Shown here: positions 1-5,560 of the stretch, in pieces
Position numbering within the stretch: the stretch's first letter is position 1
Layout of the letters: each line of letters opens with the position of its first letter
From: Limisphaerales bacterium
GTDB lineage: Bacteria > Verrucomicrobiota > Verrucomicrobiia > Limisphaerales > PALSA-1396
Assembly (NCBI GenBank): GCA_003140275.1
Contig: PLJQ01000481.1
Span: forward strand, 1 to 5,789
DNA: 5,789 nt
Direction of reading: 5' to 3'
The notes under the pieces: generated by a model
Database searches by the model: none
The model's input: only the letters and a program-made list of their open reading frames with translations
Told to the model about the DNA's origin: nothing
Position numbers and translations under genes: made by a program

Positions 1-20
1 GGGCAGTGTCAGGATGCGCC

Positions 21-48
21 CTGTAAAATACTAGCTGTAAAATACTAG
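21..48. repeat. perfect 14-bp tandem duplication upstream of the first gene
   Basis: The 14-mer CTGTAAAATACTAG occurs at 21-34 and again, without a spacer or mismatch, at 35-48. Each copy contains a TAAAAT hexamer that resembles a bacterial -10 element, and each ends in CTAG. The pair lies 40 bases before the preferred start codon of the copper/heme protein gene. It could be a doubled regulator site or a slippage duplication; the sequence alone does not decide. Confidence 0.85.
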
Positions 49-77
49 TTGCACAATCGCTCCGCTTCCGTTATAAA
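49..77 (+). promoter_or_regulatory. possible sigma70-like promoter, nearly leaderless
   Basis: TTGCAC at 49-54 and TATAAA at 72-77 are separated by 17 bases, the optimal spacing for a housekeeping promoter. The -10 matches the consensus in five of six positions; the -35 matches only in TTG. Transcription would begin near 84, leaving a leader of only a few bases before the ATG at 88, so the mRNA would be almost leaderless. This fits the absence of a Shine-Dalgarno sequence in the A/T-rich stretch before that ATG. The alternative is that this is simply the A/T-rich translation-start region and the promoter lies further left, for instance at the TAAAAT boxes of the tandem duplication. Confidence 0.3.
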
Positions 78-87
78 TTTATTTATT

Positions 88-2127
88 ATGCACTTGAAAA
101 AGCTCATCACTCTCATCTTTTCGGGCATGATCCTTGGTGGATTGTGCCACGCGCAACCGACTCAATTGGGCATTGACCGCAGCGCCGGCCCCGCCCGCCT
201 CACCCTCCAGGGCGAAACGAACCGCGATTATTCGCTGCAAGCCGGCAACCTGTCGTCCACCAACTGGACCTTTCTGTCCACGCTCAGCCTCATCAACTCG
301 AACCAGACCTGGTTCGACTCGGCCTCGACGGTGACGCCCGCTCGTTTTTATCGGGCCCTGAAAGTGGATACCTACACAAACTCATTCTACCCCTACACAG
401 TTTACCGATCAGCACCCGAACGCGCCGATGATTTCCGGCTGGTCGATCACCTGGGCATCTCCCATTCGCTCTACTATGTCGAGAACGACCCCACCGTCAA
501 AGCCGTGGTGCTGATCTTCACCGGCAACGGTTGCGCGAGCATTGCGCAATTCGTTCCCACCATCGAAGCGTTGAGCCACCAGTTCACGCCCCAAGGAATC
601 GTTTTCTGGATGGTCGATGCCAATGCGGCGGACAACCGTTCCAACATTGTGGCCCAGGCCAACGCGCTCGGCATCGACCTGCCGATTCTCTACGACCGGG
701 CGCAACTCGTCGCCAACGCCTTTCACGCATCCACCACCCCCGAAGTGGTCTGCCTCGACAAGCTGGGCTGGCCCATTTTTTATCGTGGTACCATCGATGA
801 CCGCACGGGCAGCCTTCCGGTGCCCACCACGCAAAATTACCTGTCCAATGCGTTGACCAGTTTTCTGGCAAACGGAACGGTGAGCCCCAGTCAGACGCAA
901 ACGAACGGCTGCCCCATCACCCTGAATTCGATCCCCACGCCTTCCTATTCCACCGACATTGCGCCGATGATCCAGGCCAAATGCATTGGCTGTCACAGTC
1001 CGGGGAACTTTGCGCCTTTTGCCTTGACGAATTACGCCTCCGTGACCAGCAACATGGCGCAGATACGGCTTTCAATTCTGGATGGTTCCATGCCGCCGTG
1101 GCATGCCGATTATAATTACCAGACGTACACGAATGATTTTTCCCTGAGCACCACTCAAGCCGCCATGCTGGTTAAATGGATCGACGCCGGCGGACCGAAT
1201 GACGGAGGTCCCGATGTGCTGACCAATCCGCCGCCGCCGATCGACTATCCCTTTGCCTGGCCCACCTCTTTGGGCACCCCAAGCAATATCATTTCGATCG
1301 GAAGCCAACCCATTCCCGCGACCGGTGTCATCGGTTATCGCACTGTGAACATCACTTGGACTGGTGGGGATGTCTGGTTGCGCGCGGCGGTGGTTCTGCC
1401 CGGCACCGTGCCGGTGGTGCATCACATCCTAGCCTACAACAAATCCGTGAATGACCCAGTGCAAACTTTCATGACCGGTTATGTTCCAGGCGCCTATCTC
1501 GGGTCGTTTCCGCCCGGGACCGCCAAGCTGCTGACCAACAATACGACGATTCAATTTCAATTGCATTACATTGCCAACGGGGTGACCAATAACGATAACA
1601 GTCAGCTTGGCCTTTATACCACGCCGATAGCACCGACTTATCCCTTGATCCAGACCTCATCGTGGTCCGACCAATTCTGCGTCCCCACCAACACAAACGA
1701 CTACGTTTTTGTTACTGACTCCACTCCTCCGTTTGCTACCAACGTCCGGGTTTATGAATTTAGTCCCCATTTGCACGCCCGGGGCAAATCATTCAAATAC
1801 GAAGCCATCTATACGAATGGGACCAGCGAAGTGCTGCTTTCCGTTCCTTTCTACGAGTTCAACTGGCAGACCGCCTACCGTCTGGCGCAGCCCAAGGATT
1901 TACCCCCCGGCACGATAATCAGATGTACCGCGCATTGGGACAACTCGACTCAGAACGCGGACTTGATGGCGCTTTACAACGAACAGAGCGGCAGCAACCC
2001 CAACTACGCCTTGTATTCACCCAGCTATGTTAATTACCCGGTGTATTGTCCCTATGGTATAATATTCAACCAGCAAACCTGGGACGAAATGTTCATCGGT
2101 TACTTTAGTTACGCCGTTCTTCCGTAG
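88..2127 (+). CDS. secreted redoxin - cytochrome c - copper type II monooxygenase-like fusion protein
   Basis: 679 aa from the ATG at 88. The frame is open from a TTG at 49, but the ATG starts directly with a good signal peptide (residues 1-22, cleavage after CHA), so I prefer it. Domains: a beta-rich module ending in ARFYRAL (about 37-91); a redoxin/AhpC-TSA-like thioredoxin fold (about 102-257) with one Cys in GNGCAS (Cys149) and a TTPEVVCLD cis-Pro region; a class I cytochrome c of planctomycete/acidobacterial type (about 286-380) with CIGCH (299-303) and likely axial Met335 in SMPPWHAD; then a PHM-like copper monooxygenase region (about 387-679). Candidate copper ligands are His445-His446 (VHHI), His493 (QLHY), His561 and His563 (SPHLH) and Met668 (WDEM), matching the three-plus-three ligand pattern of peptidylglycine hydroxylating monooxygenase. 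It should act outside the cytoplasmic membrane as a heme- and copper-dependent oxidoreductase. Fusions of this type are known, but the substrate is not. Domain calls are strong; the biochemical role is inferred. The downstream Sco gene supports copper loading. Confidence 0.88.
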   Translation: MHLKKLITLIFSGMILGGLCHAQPTQLGIDRSAGPARLTLQGETNRDYSLQAGNLSSTNWTFLSTLSLINSNQTWFDSASTVTPARFYRALKVDTYTNSFYPYTVYRSAPERADDFRLVDHLGISHSLYYVENDPTVKAVVLIFTGNGCASIAQFVPTIEALSHQFTPQGIVFWMVDANAADNRSNIVAQANALGIDLPILYDRAQLVANAFHASTTPEVVCLDKLGWPIFYRGTIDDRTGSLPVPTTQNYLSNALTSFLANGTVSPSQTQTNGCPITLNSIPTPSYSTDIAPMIQAKCIGCHSPGNFAPFALTNYASVTSNMAQIRLSILDGSMPPWHADYNYQTYTNDFSLSTTQAAMLVKWIDAGGPNDGGPDVLTNPPPPIDYPFAWPTSLGTPSNIISIGSQPIPATGVIGYRTVNITWTGGDVWLRAAVVLPGTVPVVHHILAYNKSVNDPVQTFMTGYVPGAYLGSFPPGTAKLLTNNTTIQFQLHYIANGVTNNDNSQLGLYTTPIAPTYPLIQTSSWSDQFCVPTNTNDYVFVTDSTPPFATNVRVYEFSPHLHARGKSFKYEAIYTNGTSEVLLSVPFYEFNWQTAYRLAQPKDLPPGTIIRCTAHWDNSTQNADLMALYNEQSGSNPNYALYSPSYVNYPVYCPYGIIFNQQTWDEMFIGYFSYAVLP

Positions 2128-2130
2128 GCA

Positions 2131-2214
2131 ATGGCCTTGGTTTGGTTTGCCTGAATGCCGGCAAGGAAAGTCCGGCGTCATGGCAACCCCCGGCTTTCGT
2201 GGCACAAAGGATAA
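2131..2214 (+). other. intergenic leader with two mini-ORFs and a small hairpin
   Basis: The gap between the first two genes holds a 7-codon ORF (ATG 2131 to TGA 2152-2154). Immediately after it comes a 19-codon ORF (ATG 2155, peptide MPARKVRRHGNPRLSWHKG) whose TAA at 2212-2214 overlaps the ATG of the Sco gene as TAATG. A 7-bp stem, one pair being G-U, forms between 2155-2161 and 2172-2178. The hairpin has no T-run and is not a convincing terminator. Whether the mini-ORFs are translated is unknown; they could arise by chance. Confidence 0.25.
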
Positions 2215-2858
2215 TGAAAACTCGGATCCCCATCCTCCTGACCGGATGTCTCGCGGCCATCTACCTTGCGACCGGCTGCGCCACGGATCAATCCAAGACT
2301 GCCGCCCTGGCGTCGTGCTGCGCCACGAACCTGCAACCGACCGCGGCGCCGGTCCCGGCGTTGACCGGCAAATCGATTTATCAACTCGACTCAACCTGGA
2401 CCACGGACACCGGCCAACCGTTCAAACTCGCAACGCTGCGCGGGCGGCCCCAAATCGTGGCCATGATTTTCACCTGGTGCTCAAACGCCTGCCCCATCAC
2501 CGTCTCCGACATGAAGCGCATCGATGCGGCGCTTCCGGAAGCGTTGCGCGCGCAGGTCGGCTTTACCCTCGTCTCGTTTGACCCGGCGCGCGATACGACG
2601 GCCGCGTTGCATGCCTATCGCCTGAGACGCACGCTGGATCCGGCGCGCTGGACTTTATTGCGCGGCGAACCGCCCGACGTGGCGGAACTGGCCGCCCGGC
2701 TGGGCATGAAATACCGGGACGGCGCGCGCGGGCAGTTCAGCCATTCCAATCTGATCACGGTACTGGATTCCGGGGGCGAAATCGTCCATCAGCAAATCGG
2801 GCTGAACCAAAACATCGAGGAAACGGTCAATCTGGTTCAACGAATCGCCGCGCGATAG
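2214..2858 (+). CDS. SCO1/SenC/PrrC family lipoprotein (copper chaperone / thiol-disulfide protein)
   Basis: 214 aa from the ATG at 2214. The frame extends back to a TTG at 2142, but the ATG follows AAAGG (2206-2210, only 3 bases away) and begins a lipoprotein signal peptide, MKTRIPILLTG..., with lipobox YLATGC and acylated Cys22. The mature protein has a low-complexity linker with a Cys35-Cys36 pair, then a thioredoxin-fold Sco domain from about residue 52. Diagnostic features are WCSNACP (Cys89 and Cys93, the CxxxC copper and thiol site), SFDPARDT (Asp123, Asp127) and FSHSN (His177, the third copper ligand position). All three Sco ligands are present. Known Sco proteins insert copper into the CuA site of cytochrome oxidase or reduce its cysteines; others serve different periplasmic copper enzymes. 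No oxidase gene is visible here. The upstream gene, 86 bases away on the same strand, encodes a predicted copper protein, so delivery of copper or electrons to it is a reasonable inference. The N-terminus is membrane-anchored and the domain faces the periplasm. Confidence 0.92.
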   Translation: MKTRIPILLTGCLAAIYLATGCATDQSKTAALASCCATNLQPTAAPVPALTGKSIYQLDSTWTTDTGQPFKLATLRGRPQIVAMIFTWCSNACPITVSDMKRIDAALPEALRAQVGFTLVSFDPARDTTAALHAYRLRRTLDPARWTLLRGEPPDVAELAARLGMKYRDGARGQFSHSNLITVLDSGGEIVHQQIGLNQNIEETVNLVQRIAAR

Positions 2859-2892
2859 GCGAAGTTTCACCCTCTCCCGGGGGTTCACAGTT

Positions 2893-2942
2893 GAGTGGTG
2901 GAAAAGATGAAAACGAAAGAACCACTCTGGTTGGAAAGCTGA
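2893..2942 (+). promoter_or_regulatory. hairpin and mini-ORF in the leader of the hydrolase gene
   Basis: GAGTGGT at 2893-2899 pairs perfectly with ACCACTC at 2921-2927 across a purine-rich 21-base loop. Inside the loop an ATG at 2907, preceded by GGTGG five bases upstream, opens an 11-codon frame (MKTKEPLWLES) whose TGA at 2940-2942 overlaps the hydrolase ATG as TGATG. This arrangement would allow translational coupling. The stem would have to be melted for the mini-ORF to be read. There is no T-run, so it is not a standard terminator for the Sco gene. Regulatory function is speculative. Confidence 0.3.
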
Positions 2943-5065
2943 TGACTCATAGAATCACCCTGGCCAGTCTTCTGGGCCTCATTTCTGCGGTGAACTTGCA
3001 CGCCGCCGCCACGCTGACCAACTCGCTACAGGCCAATGGCAGTCTGGGCATCGGTTGGGACAGCCGGGGTGCTTTGGAATGGGCGGCTCAAATCTCCGGG
3101 CCTTGGACCACGATTACCAACGCCCCGAACCCTTATACGATCCCGGTTACGAACGGCGCGAAGTTCTTTCGTTTGAATCAAACGGTGGACGCCACCACCC
3201 TCCATAAGAAAGTCCTCTGCGGCTACCAGGGCTGGTTTCGGTGTCCCGGTGACGGCGGCAGTCAATGGATTCATTGGAGCCGTTCCTCAAGCACTATCGC
3301 GTCCAACACTCTCACTTTCGAGATGTGGCCGGAGATGAGCGAATATACCAACCAATATCCCGCCCCCGGTTTCACGTATCCGGATGGCAGCCAGGCGTAT
3401 TTGTTCAGTTCTCAGGACCAGCAGACGGTGGATCGGCATTTCGATTGGATGCTGGATTACGGCATCGACGGAGTCTTCGTGCAACGGTTTGTCGTTGGCG
3501 TTGCGGGCCATCCAACCAACGTGCTGGACCACGCGCGAAACGCTGCTAACCGCACGGGGCGCACCTTTGCCATCACCTACGACATGAGCGGGCAGGCCAC
3601 CAACACCCTTTTCAGCCAACTGACCAACGACTGGGCCTGGCTCGTGGACAACCTGCACATCACCCAAGACCCGCGCTACTTGCATCACAATGGCAAACCC
3701 GTCCTGATGATCTGGGGCTTTTTCACCGACCGGCTCTCCACCAACCTTGCCAATCAAATAATCGATTTTTTCAAAACCAACGCGACCTACGGCGTCACGC
3801 TCGTGGGTGGCGGCGAGTGGTGGTGGCAGACGGAAACCGCCCCGGGTTGGTCCAATGTGTTCCGGCGCTTCGACGTGTATAGCCCGTGGAACGTGGGAAA
3901 TGTTTCCATCGACGGCACCAACAAATACGCCTCGACCGCTTACTGGTCAACGGATTTGCCGGCCGCCACGAACGCGGGAATGCTTTACCTGCCCGTGATT
4001 TATCCGGGGTTCAGTTGGGATAATTTGCAGCAACTGCCTCCCGGCACGTCCCTGATTCCCAGACTCGGTGGCCAGTTCCTCTGGAAGCAATTCTACGCCG
4101 CCGCCAACCTCGGCCTCGACATGGCCTACGTGGCCATGTTCGACGAAGTGGACGAAGGCACCGCCATTTTCAAGGTGAGCAACACACCGCCGCCACAGGC
4201 ATATTTCGTGACGTACGAGGGCCTGCCCGCCGATTGGTATCTGCGTTTGACCGCCGCAGGCTCAAAAATTATCAGCGGCGAGCAGACCAACACCGCAACC
4301 ATTCCCATTTCACCATGGCCGCCACTGGCAGTCAGCCTGTCGGCCACACCCACCAACGCCAGCGGCCCGCCGGTTACCGTCCAGTTCACTGCGCAGGCGG
4401 GCGGCGGAACCCCCGCCCCGGTTCCCTTCGACACCACCGATGATCACCTCGGCACCGTGACGGCCGCGGGTGAAAACAACGGCCTCAACGGCAATTGGGA
4501 AGTGGCCACCAATACCTTCGACGACACCCTGGCCAAATGGCTGGACTTTGCCAATAACAACCCCGCCACCCGCGCCAGTTGGCTCCAATATCAATACCCC
4601 GGCGGCTTGGAGCGCGTGGTGACCAATTACACGATCACCTCCGCCAACGATGCGCCGGAGCGCGATCCCGCCAATTGGGCGTTGCTCGGCTCCAATGACG
4701 GCGGGGCGACCTGGGTCACTCTGGACACACAAATTAACCAGGTCTTCACGAATCGTTACGAGACCCGCGCCTTCCCCATCGCCACCCCGGTGGCTTACAA
4801 TGTTTACCGCCTGCGCATCGACTCCGTCGCCGACCCGTCCACCGCCGTCGCCGTGCAGTTGGCCGAGATCCAGTTGGTGGGAACGCAAAAATACACTTAT
4901 TGGTGGTCATTCGGTGACGGCACGACCGCCAGCTCCGAGCAGATCGGCGCACCCGTTCAACAGCAGCATACCTATGCCGGCAATGGCACCTACACCGTCG
5001 TCCTCGGCGTCACTTATGGCGCCTTTAGCGGGACAAATACCCTCACGATCAACATTGGACCGTAA
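2942..5065 (+). CDS. secreted GH71/GH99-like glycoside hydrolase with discoidin-like domain nested in a PKD domain
   Basis: 707 aa from the ATG at 2942. The frame is open from a TTG at 2891, but the ATG starts the signal peptide (residues 1-21, cleavage near LHA) and has GGAAAG at 2933-2938 just upstream. Residues about 23-80 form a beta-rich module ending in GAKFFRLN, similar to that of the first gene. The catalytic region (about 85-446) carries GYQGWF (94-99), HFDWMLDYGIDGVFVQRF (166-183), YDMSG (213-217), GGEWWW (290-295) and FDEVDEGT (400-407). This last motif resembles the GH99 E-x-x-E catalytic motif (EWHEGT), giving candidate acids Glu402 and Glu405. The fold expected is a TIM barrel; relatives cleave alpha-mannosidic (GH99) or alpha-1,3-glucan (GH71) linkages, but the substrate here cannot be assigned. 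Residues 460-490 look like the first strands of a PKD domain, 491-648 like an F5/8 type C domain (SANDAPERDP, GSNDGG, QLAEIQLVG), and 649-707 like the rest of the PKD (WWSFGDGT, HTYAGNGTYTV). No anchor or sorting signal is seen at the C-terminus. Confidence 0.87.
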   Translation: MTHRITLASLLGLISAVNLHAAATLTNSLQANGSLGIGWDSRGALEWAAQISGPWTTITNAPNPYTIPVTNGAKFFRLNQTVDATTLHKKVLCGYQGWFRCPGDGGSQWIHWSRSSSTIASNTLTFEMWPEMSEYTNQYPAPGFTYPDGSQAYLFSSQDQQTVDRHFDWMLDYGIDGVFVQRFVVGVAGHPTNVLDHARNAANRTGRTFAITYDMSGQATNTLFSQLTNDWAWLVDNLHITQDPRYLHHNGKPVLMIWGFFTDRLSTNLANQIIDFFKTNATYGVTLVGGGEWWWQTETAPGWSNVFRRFDVYSPWNVGNVSIDGTNKYASTAYWSTDLPAATNAGMLYLPVIYPGFSWDNLQQLPPGTSLIPRLGGQFLWKQFYAAANLGLDMAYVAMFDEVDEGTAIFKVSNTPPPQAYFVTYEGLPADWYLRLTAAGSKIISGEQTNTATIPISPWPPLAVSLSATPTNASGPPVTVQFTAQAGGGTPAPVPFDTTDDHLGTVTAAGENNGLNGNWEVATNTFDDTLAKWLDFANNNPATRASWLQYQYPGGLERVVTNYTITSANDAPERDPANWALLGSNDGGATWVTLDTQINQVFTNRYETRAFPIATPVAYNVYRLRIDSVADPSTAVAVQLAEIQLVGTQKYTYWWSFGDGTTASSEQIGAPVQQQHTYAGNGTYTVVLGVTYGAFSGTNTLTINIGP

Positions 5066-5154
5066 TTGGCCGCGACCGCAACCGTGACCCCGCCAACGGC
5101 GATGCGCCATTGACCTTCAGCCTCAGCTCAGATTCGCTCCGCCTCACAATTTGA
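5066..5154. other. non-coding spacer after the hydrolase gene
   Basis: No credible gene, RNA or clear terminator is visible in the first 90 bases after the TAA at 5063-5065. Only very short self-complementary stretches such as GCC-AAC-GGC occur. The remainder of the gene-free right end (5155-5789) is occupied by the hairpins and repeats listed separately. Confidence 0.6.
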
Positions 5155-5210
5155 CCGCCAGAGACCGCTGCCGGTCGCCGATCTTGGCGGAGACCGGTTG
5201 GGGAAACCGG
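5155..5210. repeat. cluster of adjacent inverted repeats downstream of the hydrolase gene
   Basis: An outer stem CCGCCA (5155-5160) with TGGCGG (5185-5190) encloses an inner hairpin GACCG (5163-5167) with CGGTC (5172-5176) and a CTGC loop. Directly after it, CCGGTT (5194-5199) pairs with AACCGG (5205-5210) around a five-base loop. The heptamer GAGACCG is repeated at 5161-5167 and 5190-5196. None is followed by a T-run, so an intrinsic terminator is only one possibility; a structured 3' end of the transcript is another. Confidence 0.5.
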
Positions 5211-5217
5211 GTTATCC

Positions 5218-5267
5218 GACAGGATTTCAGGATGAACAGGATGATTTACAATCCTGCCAATCCTGTC
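5218..5267. repeat. imperfect palindrome built of CAGGAT units
   Basis: GACAGGATT at 5218-5226 is the exact reverse complement of AATCCTGTC at 5259-5267, and AGGAT at 5229-5233 pairs with ATCCT at 5251-5255. The left part is three near-tandem units CAGGATTT, CAGGATGAA and CAGGATGAT (5220-5245), with inverted units in the right part. Sequences of this CAGGAT/ATCCTG style are dispersed intergenic repeats in many bacterial genomes. It is followed by a T-rich stretch (5268-5278), so it may double as a terminator for the hydrolase gene. Confidence 0.65.
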
Positions 5268-5296
5268 TTGTTTGTTCTCACGCCAAGCCATGAAGT

Positions 5297-5311
5297 CAGA
5301 CGGTACGTCTG
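5297..5311. repeat. short perfect hairpin CAGACG-GTA-CGTCTG
   Basis: Six bases at 5297-5302 pair perfectly with 5306-5311 around a GTA loop. It lies immediately left of the first copy of the large tandem repeat and is absent at the equivalent position before the second copy, so it marks the repeat boundary rather than belonging to the repeated unit. Confidence 0.5.
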
Positions 5312-5527
5312 CCCTCACCTTAATCCTCTCCCCCAGGAGAGGAAAAAGCATCCGCCGCTCGTTTGAAAATTCTCTCGTCGCACTTGGTCATCACCGGCTG
5401 CTGGACTTCGTTTCCAGAGCGCGCGAATTGCCACGCACCGGACAATGATTCACCCTCGCCTGGGGTGCTTGCGCACGGCCACAAGGGACGGGGTGAGGAC
5501 GAGCGTTTCTCAAACTAACTTCCTGCA
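5312..5527. repeat. large tandem repeat, copy A (REP-like, about 216 bp)
   Basis: Copy A runs from CCCTCACC to CTTCCTGCA. It contains the hairpin CCTCTCC (5325-5331) / GGAGAGG (5336-5342) with a CCCA loop followed by AAAAAG, then TTGAAAATT, CTGCTGGACTTCGT (5398-5411) and GGGGTGAGGACGAG (5490-5503). CCTCACC at its left end and GGTGAGG near its right end are inverted to each other, as in a mobile or REP-like unit. A 26-base block (5323-5348) is identical in copy B (5596-5621). In copy A the second hairpin of copy B is degenerate. No protein is encoded. Confidence 0.8.
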
Positions 5528-5560
5528 AAGGCTCAACAATGAGGATCGCTTTTTGACCCG

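Noticed and set aside
49..87. TTG start giving a 13-residue extension of the first protein
   Set aside because: The extension would bury the signal peptide behind a polar segment; the ATG at 88 starts it directly. The same reasoning rejects TTG 2142 for the Sco gene and TTG 2891 for the hydrolase.
409..996. 195-codon open frame on the minus strand inside the copper/heme gene
   Set aside because: It lies antisense to a clear redoxin/cytochrome coding region, has low-complexity Gly/Arg/Val-rich content and no recognisable motif. It is a G+C-driven shadow frame.
2869..2884. CACCCTCTCCCGGGGG between the Sco and hydrolase genes as a solo repeat copy
   Set aside because: It resembles half of the CCCTCTCC motif of the right-end repeats, but the partner arm is missing and the match is too short to call a repeat.
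4310..4888. 192-codon open frame on the minus strand opposite the discoidin-like domain
   Set aside because: The sense frame has convincing domain motifs throughout; the antisense product is Gly-rich with no family features.
5063..5113. readthrough of the hydrolase stop codon into a further 15 in-frame codons
   Set aside because: The PKD domain is complete at the TAA, and the extra codons (Ala/Thr/Pro-rich, then TGA) show no domain.
5049..5351. minus-strand frame containing LFPLLGERIKVRAD
   Set aside because: This peptide is the translation of the CCTCTCC/GGAGAGG REP-like hairpin, a common false gene call. The rest translates the CAGGAT palindrome.
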